The translations under genes were made by a program, and so were the position numbers. A DNA stretch of 64,000 nucleotides from an uncultured Paracoccaceae bacterium (lineage in GTDB: Bacteria; Pseudomonadota; Alphaproteobacteria; Rhodobacterales; Rhodobacteraceae): NCBI GenBank assembly GCA_947500775.1, contig CANMTD010000001.1:744001-808000 (forward strand). The letters are read 5' to 3'. Within the stretch, counting starts at the first letter, position 1, and each line of letters begins with the position of its first letter. Positions 14,693 through 23,863 of this stretch are shown one piece after another. Below the pieces are notes generated by a model that ran no database searches, had not been told where the DNA came from, and saw only the letters and a program-made list of their open reading frames with translations.

Positions 14693-14815
14693 CCTTCGTG
14701 GACGTTGGTCATAAGTGCAGCGAAGGTCGGCAATCCGCCCCCTCTACTTGCGGTATCATACTCGTTCAACTAACCGGATCGTTTTCGGAATATGTGCTCG
14801 ATGTTCCGCCATATT

Positions 14816-15535
14816 TCACTCAGCCCAAGCGGCAAGTGGAAGCTCATTCAATTCGCGGCGTACACTTCTCCAACGTGGAAAGTTGCTATCTAAAACCTGA
14901 ATGAATTGTTTGTCATGTGTGGGAGAGATAAGATGTACGAGTTCATGGAGGATAACGTAGTCAATCATCCGCTCAGGCTTTTTTGCGAGCTCCGAATTTA
15001 GCCAAATAATGCTCTTGTCAGGATTGCAGCTGCCCCACTTAGTTTTCATTGGGCGTATACCCCATTTCTGCGGTCGTACTTTCAAATGCAAAGCCCACTT
15101 CTCAAGTCGAGGTGCCGCCAGTTTCCGAAGCTCAGATTTCAGCCAGGCATTCATCCAGCGGCGTAGTTTCTCCTGCTCAATGCCTGCTGGGATTTTTAAC
15201 AAGAGCTTTTCGTTGCCCAGCCTGGAGAACCGGTGCACTTTCTTGTCCCATTCCTGAACTTCAAGTCTCAGTGGCCGACCAAAAAGGAAATGTGTTTCGC
15301 CGGAAATGTAGCGGCGTGGAGATTGGCGTTCTTGGCTCAGAAACTGTGTCTGTTTGCGCCTTATCCACGACATCCTGGTCAAGACGGCGAGCCTGATTGC
15401 ATCCGCGGTTACATGTTCTGGGGCGGCAACCCTGACCCTACCTTCGGGCGGATAACAACCTATGTGGAGATTCTTGATCTTCTTGCGGACGATCTCAACG
15501 TCGAGGCCGCCGATCTCAGCAACCTCAGTATTCAT
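14816..15535 (-). CDS. YgjP-like (DUF45/SprT-type) zinc metallopeptidase
   Basis: 239 aa. HELVH at residues 197-201 with a further His207 (HDKQF) supplies the metal ligands; KTKWGSCNPDKSIIWLNSEL is the conserved block before the motif in YgjP family proteins. Its ATG overlaps the 3' end of hsdR by 11 nt, so it is the last gene of the hsdM-hsdS-hsdR operon. YgjP-like proteases are a recurrent neighbour of type I restriction genes; whether they process or control the R subunit is not established. The protein is cytosolic, with no signal peptide. Confidence 0.9.
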   Translation of the reverse strand: MNTEVAEIGGLDVEIVRKKIKNLHIGCYPPEGRVRVAAPEHVTADAIRLAVLTRMSWIRRKQTQFLSQERQSPRRYISGETHFLFGRPLRLEVQEWDKKVHRFSRLGNEKLLLKIPAGIEQEKLRRWMNAWLKSELRKLAAPRLEKWALHLKVRPQKWGIRPMKTKWGSCNPDKSIIWLNSELAKKPERMIDYVILHELVHLISPTHDKQFIQVLDSNFPRWRSVRRELNELPLAAWAE

Positions 15536-18500
15536 TTTGATTCTTCAGGATCTCGAAAACCCGCTCCACCGCACTTGCGTCATTCAGGACTTGCTCCAAG
15601 CAGCGCCAGACCTTTCTTTCGCGCATTTTGTTACCACGCCATCCGAATGGTGCTGTTGCTCGGACAGCGGCGTCTACCTTCAGGGCAAGCGCTTCGTCGT
15701 TCTCCAGGTTGTCGAATAATGCCTTCTGGCCGACGCTCCCGATCGTCTCCGGATACTCTTTGCCATGTCCCGCTTTTGCATCCCTAACCAAGGCTGCGAT
15801 CCTTTCGAGATATTCGGCGTATTCGATGGCCTCGTTACGCCGTTGGCGCACCAAATCAGTGAGAAGCTCCGACATTTTCTCGTAGAAACGCGGGTTGACG
15901 GGGCTTTCCTCGATGATCAGTTTTCGAACGTTGTTTTCGATCGCCTCTGCCACGTTCTCGCGCTTGCCTTTAGAGGCAGGAGGCAGGCTGTCTTCAATAT
16001 CTGAGCCCTTACTGACAACCAGATCAATAAGGCTGATGTCATCAAGGTGTGAGATGACTTCCGAGTCGTCTGCGCGGATATAGTTATCGATCAGATGCCG
16101 CATAGCAGGTTCAAAAAGCTTCATATCCACCGCGTCGCCGCTATGCAATCTGACGGCATCTCTAATCCCGATGGCACGCTCTACTTCACAACGGCACTCG
16201 GTTAACTCCAGGTCGTTTAGGCTCGAACCTTCGGGCTCCGCCGCAATGTTCGCATAGGCGCGGGCGTAGCGACCGGCGATCTTATACAGTGCTTGGCGTC
16301 GCCGAGACTTTTCTTCAGCATCGGGATCGTTGTCGATCCCCTGTGGGCTCGAAAAATATGCAAAGATTTCGTCATCTGATTTTGGCTGTTCGACGCTATC
16401 CATAAGGCCCAGCCAAGCGTCTCGCGCCACCCGTAGGTCCTGATCCGCCTGCTCAGCGCGGTCGGTGATCAGCCCTTCAACATCCTCTTTGTCAAAGGCA
16501 TCGAACGCCTCGGATGTATAATCTTCGACGGCACTTTCGATATTCCTGAACAAATCTTTGTAGTCGACGATATATCCGAAATCTTTGTCTTCCCCATCAA
16601 GGCGGTTAACGCGACAGATAGCTTGAAAGAGACCGTGATCGCGCATCTGTTTGTCGATGTAGATATAGGTGGCCGTTGGAGCGTCAAATCCTGTCAGGAG
16701 GCGGCTGACTACAATCAGAAGTTTCATGCGGCCAGGCTCTTTCTTGAACAGCCGCAGCGCTTCCTCTTCGTAATCTTCTTCTGAGGTTTCGCCCAGGAGG
16801 TCCGTATAGACGCGATGGACGTATTGCTTCTCAGTTTCGCCCATGCCGGTCTCTTCGCCGGTAATCTCAGGTGCTGCGCGTTTGTAAGAGGTCACAATTG
16901 CGCATTTCTCTGCCAAGACGGAGCCGGACTTCTTGAAAATTTCGAAGAACTTGCAAGCCTCAGGTATCGAACCCGCCACCAACATCGCGTTACCCATCCC
17001 GGCATGCAGCCGTGGTTTCATCTCCATGTCCATAATGATATCGTTGGCGATCTGCTCCAGCCGGTCGCGGCTCGACAGCACGCGTTGCAAAGTGCCCCAC
17101 CGCTGCTTCAAGGCCGCCTTCGCGATCGGAGTCAGGCCCTTGGTCTTCGCCTCGAACCAGGCGTCGATCTTACCTGGTGCGCTGATCCTTTGATCGATAT
17201 CCCGTGCCTCATAGCGTAGGTCCAATACCACGCCATCTTCGACGGCTTCGTCAAAGCGGTAAGGCTTGCCAATGTAGGGGCCGAATGTTTCCAGGGACGT
17301 GCCCTTGTCTGACTTCAGCAATGGTGTGCCCGTGAAACCAACGAACATCGCCTCTGGCAACACCCTGCGCATCGCGCTGGCGAGCTTGCCGGATTGCGTA
17401 CGGTGTGCCTCATCGATGAACACGAAGAACTCGCCGACAGGCGCGCCGATGTTGGCGTTCTGGATGTCAGTGATCAGCCCCTCCATCTCGCCCTCTTCAC
17501 GCTTGCCGAATTTATGGACGAGGGAGCAGATAACGCGATCGGTCGGGTCAGCCAGTGCCGCCATCAGGTCGTTGCCGCTACGCGCGCGGCGCACTTTGTC
17601 GCCAGTGTTACCGAACACGTCTTCAATCTGACTGTCCAGCTCCTTGCGGTCGGTGACGATCAGAATGCGGCCATCCGGAAAAGCTTCCCTAATCCAGCGG
17701 GCCAGCATTACCATGATCAGGCTTTTGCCGGACCCTTGCGTCTGCCAGATGATCCCGCCTTGCTTTTCCCGCACACGGTCCTGTGCGGCCTTCACGGCAA
17801 AATACTGGTTGGGGCGCGTGATCTTTTTAATGCCTGCGTCAAAAAGGGTGAAGTCGTGGATGATTTCAAGGAACCGCGCGGGGGTCATCATCTGCGTGAC
17901 GTCGCGGTCCAGCGGGCCGGTGATATCGCTGTCTTCCTTCCAGGCCAGCCAATAGGGCTGCGGCGTCTGGATCGGGGCATAGCGCAGCCCCTCGCTGTCA
18001 TTGCCGGCGAATGTGATCTGCACGGTGGTAAAGAAGTGCCGGATGAACTCGGGCCGCTGGTTGTCGAGGGTTTGGCGGATGCCTTCTCCCACGCCCACGG
18101 TGGATTTCTTCAACTCAACCACACCCAGGGCGATGCCGTTGACGTAGAGCACCAGGTCGGGGCGCTTGTTCCAGGCCTTGGCGTCCTTGCCCTTGATGGC
18201 GACCTCTTCGGCGACGCCCATGTCGTTGGCGGCGGGGTCTGACCAGTCGATAAAGCGGACGGTGACGGGGGCCTCTCCAGGGCCGGGGGCGACGGCCACG
18301 CCGTAGCGGAGCATCTCGTAAAAGCTCTGGTTTGCCTCGTAGAGCTTGGTGCCCTCCATCCGCGCCTCGCGTTTGAGCAAGGTGATGGCTTGGGTGACGA
18401 TTTCAGGGGCGTAGTTGCGCGACAGGAGCCAGGGGCGCAGCAGATCCTCCTCGATATTGGCGTTGCCCTCGCGCTTTTGCCAATCGCCGATATAGCGCCA

Positions 18501-18593
18501 GCCGAGGCCACCGGGCGCGTCGGTCTGGTGTGCGCTGAGCAGGTCGATGACCCTGTTCTGCGCCTTGCGTTCCGCCTCGCCGATCTTGCTCAT
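15525..18593 (-). CDS. hsdR: Type I restriction endonuclease subunit R
   Basis: 1022 aa. The N-terminal PD-(D/E)xK nuclease motif is seen in RPDLVLYVNGIALGVVELKKST; the SF2 helicase motor has Walker A QTQGSGKS, FIDEAHRTQSGKL (DEAH box) and VGFTGTP. A long helical C-terminal region follows, as expected for HsdR. It translocates DNA and cuts at a distance when the site is unmethylated. It starts 43 nt after hsdS, and its end overlaps the metallopeptidase gene. No frameshift is seen, so the system appears intact. Confidence 0.96.
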   Translation of the reverse strand: MSKIGEAERKAQNRVIDLLSAHQTDAPGGLGWRYIGDWQKREGNANIEEDLLRPWLLSRNYAPEIVTQAITLLKREARMEGTKLYEANQSFYEMLRYGVAVAPGPGEAPVTVRFIDWSDPAANDMGVAEEVAIKGKDAKAWNKRPDLVLYVNGIALGVVELKKSTVGVGEGIRQTLDNQRPEFIRHFFTTVQITFAGNDSEGLRYAPIQTPQPYWLAWKEDSDITGPLDRDVTQMMTPARFLEIIHDFTLFDAGIKKITRPNQYFAVKAAQDRVREKQGGIIWQTQGSGKSLIMVMLARWIREAFPDGRILIVTDRKELDSQIEDVFGNTGDKVRRARSGNDLMAALADPTDRVICSLVHKFGKREEGEMEGLITDIQNANIGAPVGEFFVFIDEAHRTQSGKLASAMRRVLPEAMFVGFTGTPLLKSDKGTSLETFGPYIGKPYRFDEAVEDGVVLDLRYEARDIDQRISAPGKIDAWFEAKTKGLTPIAKAALKQRWGTLQRVLSSRDRLEQIANDIIMDMEMKPRLHAGMGNAMLVAGSIPEACKFFEIFKKSGSVLAEKCAIVTSYKRAAPEITGEETGMGETEKQYVHRVYTDLLGETSEEDYEEEALRLFKKEPGRMKLLIVVSRLLTGFDAPTATYIYIDKQMRDHGLFQAICRVNRLDGEDKDFGYIVDYKDLFRNIESAVEDYTSEAFDAFDKEDVEGLITDRAEQADQDLRVARDAWLGLMDSVEQPKSDDEIFAYFSSPQGIDNDPDAEEKSRRRQALYKIAGRYARAYANIAAEPEGSSLNDLELTECRCEVERAIGIRDAVRLHSGDAVDMKLFEPAMRHLIDNYIRADDSEVISHLDDISLIDLVVSKGSDIEDSLPPASKGKRENVAEAIENNVRKLIIEESPVNPRFYEKMSELLTDLVRQRRNEAIEYAEYLERIAALVRDAKAGHGKEYPETIGSVGQKALFDNLENDEALALKVDAAVRATAPFGWRGNKMRERKVWRCLEQVLNDASAVERVFEILKNQNEY

Positions 18594-18636
18594 GGTCTTA
18601 TCCCTATTTCTTGAAATTCACTTGCTTAAAATATCG

Positions 18637-19863
18637 TCAGACCAGCCTGATCCGTCCGGTCAAAAGGTTCTGCATCATGCCCTCCTTCACCTGCCGCGCC
18701 TTTTCGAGGCGGTTTTCGAGGGCTTGGATTTCGGAGTCCATGTCTTCAAAAACGGTCACGATCTCCTGCTGTTCGTCCAGCGGCGGCACATGGAAAGTGA
18801 ACCGCTTCATATCCCGACCGTATATGTGAAAGACCGTGCTTCCAGAAACCAACTCCATAATCTGATTTTTGGAGTGCCGAATTGTGGCTGCAAGGAAACG
18901 GCCATCTAATTCTGCCTCGCTTGGCCTAACTACAAGAATATCGCCACCTAACAGTATTCCGTCCATTTGTATGCAACTCGCAACTGCGAGACCTGATGGT
19001 GTGACGTCGGAAGTCGGCATCAATACGTCACCGGAACAAGAATATGTCGCACCGGAGAATTTGTCTGTAAACGTTGAAAGCTCCTGTATGACGGTTGGCT
19101 GTTCTCGAAACAAAGAGCCGTAGTGAACACAAGCCACTTCTCCTGCTGTATGAACTTCCGATTTTGGCAATCCTTTGCCCTTTCCAAAACTGGCTATCTC
19201 TCCAAGCCTTCGCTCAACCCACTCCCCCGAAAACCCCGGAAGGCGGCGATTGGAAGTCAGGAGGTCTTGCATCGCGCCCTGCTTGATGAGTCGCTTCTTG
19301 GCGATCAGCCGCTCCAGCCCCTCGATCAGCGCATCCGCATCCGAAAGCGCCTCGGCGATGGCTTCTTGTTCCTTCAAGGGAGGTTTCGGTAACGGCAAGA
19401 CCTCAAACTTGTCCTTCGGAAGGTGCGCGATACTGGTTTGAGTGGCGAAGTTTAGAAGGAAACTCGTCTTGGAGTAGTATTCGAGAAGATACCGAAGCAG
19501 AACGGGCGAAAACCCACCTCGCGGGCGGACTCGATGCAGTGCTTTCTGAAAATAACACTCGTCCAGCTGCCCGCGCCATATTGCTGACCGGCCTATATCC
19601 CCTCCTTCACAAACCAGAAGGTCGCCGTCCATTAGGCGATAACGGCGGAGGTCGCCTGGTGTCAGCTTGATCAGAGACAAGTCTTTTGTATCAATGCGCC
19701 CCCACTGAACCGATTTGTTGCCAAGATACGGCCGTGGAACTCCGACATTTTTCTCGGCATCCAGCATCTTTCCTAAGATCAGGAAGAATTCGTCGCCTAC
19801 ATAGGTGGTCTGCCAGTCATTGGGGAATTGGAATGGCAAAGTAGTATCTTCGGCAGTCGTCAT
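18637..19863 (-). CDS. hsdS: Type I restriction-modification specificity subunit S
   Basis: 408 aa from ATG 19863, which overlaps the hsdM stop as ATGA; the longer open frame upstream lies inside hsdM and is spurious. Two target-recognition domains are visible: residues ~1-150 (PNDWQTTYVGDEF onward) and ~215-360 (SGEWVERRLGEIASFGKG onward). Each is followed by a conserved helical spacer (KEQEAIAEALSDADALIEGLERLIAKK and DEQQEIVTVFEDMDSEIQALE). It determines the bipartite DNA target of the complex. TRDs vary quickly, so the target cannot be read from sequence. Confidence 0.95.
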   Translation of the reverse strand: MTTAEDTTLPFQFPNDWQTTYVGDEFFLILGKMLDAEKNVGVPRPYLGNKSVQWGRIDTKDLSLIKLTPGDLRRYRLMDGDLLVCEGGDIGRSAIWRGQLDECYFQKALHRVRPRGGFSPVLLRYLLEYYSKTSFLLNFATQTSIAHLPKDKFEVLPLPKPPLKEQEAIAEALSDADALIEGLERLIAKKRLIKQGAMQDLLTSNRRLPGFSGEWVERRLGEIASFGKGKGLPKSEVHTAGEVACVHYGSLFREQPTVIQELSTFTDKFSGATYSCSGDVLMPTSDVTPSGLAVASCIQMDGILLGGDILVVRPSEAELDGRFLAATIRHSKNQIMELVSGSTVFHIYGRDMKRFTFHVPPLDEQQEIVTVFEDMDSEIQALENRLEKARQVKEGMMQNLLTGRIRLV

Positions 19864-22295
19864 GCTGCAAAGCCCATGGCGCGCAGGTGATCGGCGACTT
19901 GTCTTTCGAGCTTGTCGAAGCTGCCGGTTATCTCCGGCAACGTATGCCCATACCGCTCCGTAAGCACGCGCACCCTCGCGGTCAGTTGCTCCGTCCGCGC
20001 CTCGATCTCGGCCTCGATCAGCTCGGCGATGTCGGTCAACCATTTGTCATCCACGACCAGCGTGCGGATCTCCTCCTCGGTCAATTCAGGATATTTCTTC
20101 AGCGTGGCCTCGGTCAGCGCCTCCTCGACTTCCTTCGCCGCCTTCTTCGCCGCCGTCTCAGATGTCATCAGCTTGGCCACCTGCTTCAGCAGCTTGGCCT
20201 CCTCCGGCTCTGCCTCGCCGGATTTCTGCCGAGCCTTCACCGATGCGGCGGTCAGCTTGCCAGCCTCGGTCAGCGCATCGGCCAGCAGTCCGCCTTCGGC
20301 CCCGTGTTCGTCGACCATCTCCTCGATCTCGCGGCCCAGTTCCTCGGCCTTGCCCTGCGCATCATCCAGCGCCTGCTGCATCTCGGGGAAGAACCGCGCG
20401 ACAATCAGCGCGGGCGGGATGACATCGGCCACAAGGCGCACTTTGTTCACAGTCAGGTCGGCCTCTTCCAGCCATTTGACCTTTTTGCCGTCAACCTCCT
20501 TGCGGGCCTCGCGCAGTTCCTTGGCCGCTTCCCAGCCTTCATGGGTGATGATGAACACATCGTCCTGCATGGTGTCCGCCCAATAGGACATGAGCCGTTG
20601 ATAGGCCTCATATTGGTCAATCAGTGGTGCCTCGGCAAAGCGGGTCAGCATATCCTCGGCGATGGTGTGGATCAGATCCTTGGGTTTGTCGCCGATCTGG
20701 ATGCCATCCATGAGTGGCCTGTTCTGGTTTGACCAGCCGTTGAGGATGGCATGGACGCGGTCGCGGAAGGCCCCGAATTCGGGATGGTTGCGAATGGTGG
20801 TGCGGACTTCCTCCGGCTCGATCAGGGGATCAGAGTAGCCTGCGCGTGGGTTCGGCCCGAAGAGGGTGGCGCGCACGCCCGGCATGACATCCCAGAACTC
20901 GGCCAGCAGGTCGATATCACGGTTTGGCACGCCGCCTTTCAGGTGCGCCTCGATGTCCTGGAGGTCCTCGGGGTCGGAGCCATCGATGTAGCGTGGGATG
21001 TTCAGGTTGAAGTCGTTGCGCGTAATCTCGGCATAGGGGGCGAGGCGGCTGTAGCCTCTGACTTCGGCCTCGCGGGTATAGGCGTCGGTGATCTTGTGGA
21101 TGTCACGCTCGCGCAGGCGGTTCTTGTTACCGTCCTTGATAAAGCCGCGCGAGGCATCGATCATGAAGACGGGGCGGTCGGCGCAGGCCTCGGATTTGTC
21201 GAGAACGATGATCGAAGCGGGGATGCCGGTGCCGTAGAACAGGTTCGCAGGCAGGCCGATAATCGCTTTGATGTAGCCGCGCTTGAGGATCTTTTCGCGT
21301 AGTTCGGATTCCTTGTTGCCCCTGAAAAGGACCCCATGGGGTAGAATGACAGCGCCAGAGCCAGTGGCCTTCATGGAACCGAGGATGTGCAGGAGGAAGG
21401 CAAAGTCGCCATTCTTGTCCGGTGGCATGCCAAGATCAAAGCGTCCGAACCGGGTATCGGCGGTCAGACCAGAGCCCCAAGCCTTGGCAGAGAAGGGCGG
21501 GTTGGCCACGACGAAGTCGAAGGTCTGGAGCTCGGTTTCGGATGCCTTGAATTGCGGTTCGCCAATAACGTCGCCCTGGGCGATCTCAGCATCCTCGCGC
21601 CCGTGCATGATCATATTCATCTTGGCGAGGCCGCGCGTGGTGATGTCCATTTCCTGCCCATAGATGGTCAGGCTGACATCGGCGGCGTCGGCTGCCTTCA
21701 GCAACAGTGAGCCGGACCCACAGGTGGGGTCATAAACGGTCTGCTGTGGGCTGGTGGCGCGATTGACGCCTGCGACTGCCGCCACGATACGAGAGACCTC
21801 CGCAGGCGTGTAGAACTGTCCCTTGCTCTTACCTGACTCCGTCGCGAAATTCCGCATCAGGTATTCGTAGGCATCGCCCAGAATGTCGTCGCCATCTGCC
21901 CGATTGCGGCTGAAGTTCAGCTCTTCGCGGCTGAAAATGTTGATCAACGCGGTGAGCGTGGTGATCATCTTGGCACCGCGACCGAACTTTTCGGTATCGT
22001 TGAAGTAGGCGCGGTCGATGACGTTCTTTAGGTCGTTCGCTTCCGCAATGCCTGCGATAGCTGTGTCGATGCCTTCGCCGATTTCCTTAGTTCCGCGCAG
22101 GCTTCGGATGTCTTCGAAAGAGCAGCCTTCTGGCACCTCGATGAGGGCGTCGGCCTGACCCGCGCGGTCGGAGACGTATTTCACGAAGAGCAAGGTGAGG
22201 ATGTAATCTTTGTAGAGTGAGGCATCCATGCCTCCTCGCAATTGGTCGCAACTGTCCCAGAGGGATCGGTAGATATCACTTTTCTTGATTGCCAT
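19860..22295 (-). CDS. hsdM: Type I restriction-modification N6-adenine methyltransferase subunit M
   Basis: 811 aa. The SAM-binding motif is DPTCGSGSLLLKAADA and the catalytic motif IV is NPPF (FVVANPPFSAKAWG). An N-terminal HsdM domain begins MAIKKSDIYRSLWDSCDQLRGG. The C-terminal third (from ~residue 500) is an extended helical, Glu/Lys-rich segment (EELGREIEEMVDEHGAEGG; SETAAKKAAKEVEEALTEATLKK), likely coiled coil, making the protein longer than the ~530-aa archetype EcoKI HsdM. It heads the operon, with the stop overlapping the hsdS start. Confidence 0.96.
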   Translation of the reverse strand: MAIKKSDIYRSLWDSCDQLRGGMDASLYKDYILTLLFVKYVSDRAGQADALIEVPEGCSFEDIRSLRGTKEIGEGIDTAIAGIAEANDLKNVIDRAYFNDTEKFGRGAKMITTLTALINIFSREELNFSRNRADGDDILGDAYEYLMRNFATESGKSKGQFYTPAEVSRIVAAVAGVNRATSPQQTVYDPTCGSGSLLLKAADAADVSLTIYGQEMDITTRGLAKMNMIMHGREDAEIAQGDVIGEPQFKASETELQTFDFVVANPPFSAKAWGSGLTADTRFGRFDLGMPPDKNGDFAFLLHILGSMKATGSGAVILPHGVLFRGNKESELREKILKRGYIKAIIGLPANLFYGTGIPASIIVLDKSEACADRPVFMIDASRGFIKDGNKNRLRERDIHKITDAYTREAEVRGYSRLAPYAEITRNDFNLNIPRYIDGSDPEDLQDIEAHLKGGVPNRDIDLLAEFWDVMPGVRATLFGPNPRAGYSDPLIEPEEVRTTIRNHPEFGAFRDRVHAILNGWSNQNRPLMDGIQIGDKPKDLIHTIAEDMLTRFAEAPLIDQYEAYQRLMSYWADTMQDDVFIITHEGWEAAKELREARKEVDGKKVKWLEEADLTVNKVRLVADVIPPALIVARFFPEMQQALDDAQGKAEELGREIEEMVDEHGAEGGLLADALTEAGKLTAASVKARQKSGEAEPEEAKLLKQVAKLMTSETAAKKAAKEVEEALTEATLKKYPELTEEEIRTLVVDDKWLTDIAELIEAEIEARTEQLTARVRVLTERYGHTLPEITGSFDKLERQVADHLRAMGFAA

Positions 22296-23188
22296 GCTGC
22301 ACCTCTTATACCGATGATCCTGCTTCAGAAGCGGGCTTGGTTGTTTTTTCTATTAAGACAGGAAATGTTCAGGCTTCTCAAGGAGATTACCCGCTTTGGG
22401 GGAGTGCCTGCCAGGCGAAACTTGTAAGCGGGCAACCTGCTTTTCTGCAAATTCAGAGAGGCGCTGGAAGCGAGCATTTCTGCATCTGCGCTTGCCGCGC
22501 GCTCAGCGATCTTCGTTAAAGACATACTGCGATTCGGGGCGCTATTCTCGTGTCCGATGACCGCCGCGATGTTTCGAACCTTCATACACAGTTCCGCTTT
22601 GCTTCGGTGCGTTGCAAAAATGTCTCTGCCATTATTGGGTATCTGTCACTGATTGGTCCCCTTTCCAAAGGTCCAGAAAAGAAAACCCCAGAGCGCCCAT
22701 TCTGAGGTTTATCCTTAGACCTGTATTTTTATATATTAATCAAATACTTGAGTTGTTTTTGATTGACGTATGGGATCGTTTCTATTTCGACGGAAACGGT
22801 TTCTGCAAATAAATTTTGGCCAAAATCAGCTGTTGTTCGAGCATCCGAGATGGGTAGTTTCTCGTCCTCAAGCGAAGGCTAACAGCCAAAGATACTGATC
22901 CGAACGCAGTTTTTTCTTCGTGAAACAGGCATCCAGCCAACCTCTTAATCGACAGTCGCAGGACGGCGGCGGTTGAGTGGGCAACCCAGCAGGAGATGAT
23001 CATGATGGTCAAGGACACAGAGTAACCCAGCACAAGCCGGCAAGCCAATTCATCGAGAGGCTTGTAATCGGGGCTGCCTGAAACACTGAGCGGCCCCAAA
23101 ACACTACCAACAATTTGTATCGCAGCCTGCGGGCAGCGTCGGAGCAAATTCCGGCGAGCGATATCCCTATGTCAAATGGAGACAAGGA
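22296..23188. other. 893-bp divergent intergenic region between hsdM and tnsA
   Basis: AT-rich compared with its surroundings. It contains an inverted repeat AAACCCCAGA / TCTGAGGTTT around 22683-22710 and the palindrome ATTTTGGCCAAAAT (22813-22826). Short open frames on the minus strand (22325-22585, 22782-23147) have no ribosome site or recognisable family. In Tn7 the transposon end lies next to tnsA, so end repeats were sought here; only an isolated CTGCCATT (22626) and GACAGGAAATG (~22358) were seen, not a clear array. Confidence 0.5.
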
Positions 23189-23863
23189 ATGAAACTTACA
23201 CCAGGAGGCGGCGTGACATTTCCTGTGCGCCGGAAAACAGATCGCAAAGTCGCAAAAGGGCGGCGCAATCACTTTACAGGCCAATTCACCTTCGGGCCTG
23301 ACGAAGGTGAAACCATGGATGTCGAGAGCAACACCGAACTGCGTGTTGCACTCGTAACGCTTGCCCGGCCCGATGTCGTGGGCTTGGAAAACCAAGTGCC
23401 GTTTGCGTGGGTGAAACCTGACGGCGAACCAGGAAATCATCACTTTGATTTCGTGGCGCTGATGGCAGATGGTAGCCGTAAGGCCATCATGGTGAAATCC
23501 GAGTATCGCCGCCTTCATCCCGAAGTTCAGCTCGAACTGGCGGGGATCGCAGCACAGGTGACGCCGGATTTTGCCGACGAAGTCGTTGTCATGACTGAAC
23601 GCGATATTGATCCGGTCGAGTACTTCAACGCCGAAATCATGCACGAAATGCGCCTCGCGGATTTCGAAGCTGATGCGGCTGCTCGCGCGGCGATGGCTAA
23701 GATGGTCGCCACTGCTCAAATTCAGGATCTGGTCGATGCGATTGGCCTTGGCGCGCGCGGCTTTCGGGCGATCGTGCGCTTGATCCGTTCTCATGAACTC
23801 GAACTCGTCAAAAAGGTACGTATTGCCCACGAGGCCTACGTGCGTCGGAGGATTTCCAAATGA
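23189..23863 (+). CDS. tnsA: TnsA-like transposon endonuclease
   Basis: 224 aa. N-terminal PD-(D/E)xK nuclease: Glu50 in SNTELRVALVTLARPD, Asp87 in HHFDFVALMADGS and Lys103 in IMVKSEYRR line up with the E-D-K triad of TnsA; the Gln usually two before the Lys is Met here. A GGAG/AAGGA ribosome site precedes ATG 23189. In Tn7-type elements TnsA cuts the 5' ends of the transposon so that, with TnsB, the element leaves by cut-and-paste. The stop overlaps tnsB as ATGA, and the four transposition genes run without gaps. Confidence 0.92.
   Translation: MKLTPGGGVTFPVRRKTDRKVAKGRRNHFTGQFTFGPDEGETMDVESNTELRVALVTLARPDVVGLENQVPFAWVKPDGEPGNHHFDFVALMADGSRKAIMVKSEYRRLHPEVQLELAGIAAQVTPDFADEVVVMTERDIDPVEYFNAEIMHEMRLADFEADAAARAAMAKMVATAQIQDLVDAIGLGARGFRAIVRLIRSHELELVKKVRIAHEAYVRRRISK

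Noticed and set aside
22782-23147. 121-codon minus-strand frame upstream of tnsA
   Set aside because: It includes a hydrophobic stretch (LVLGYSVSLTIMIISCWVAH) but has no ribosome site, no recognisable family and composition like non-coding sequence.
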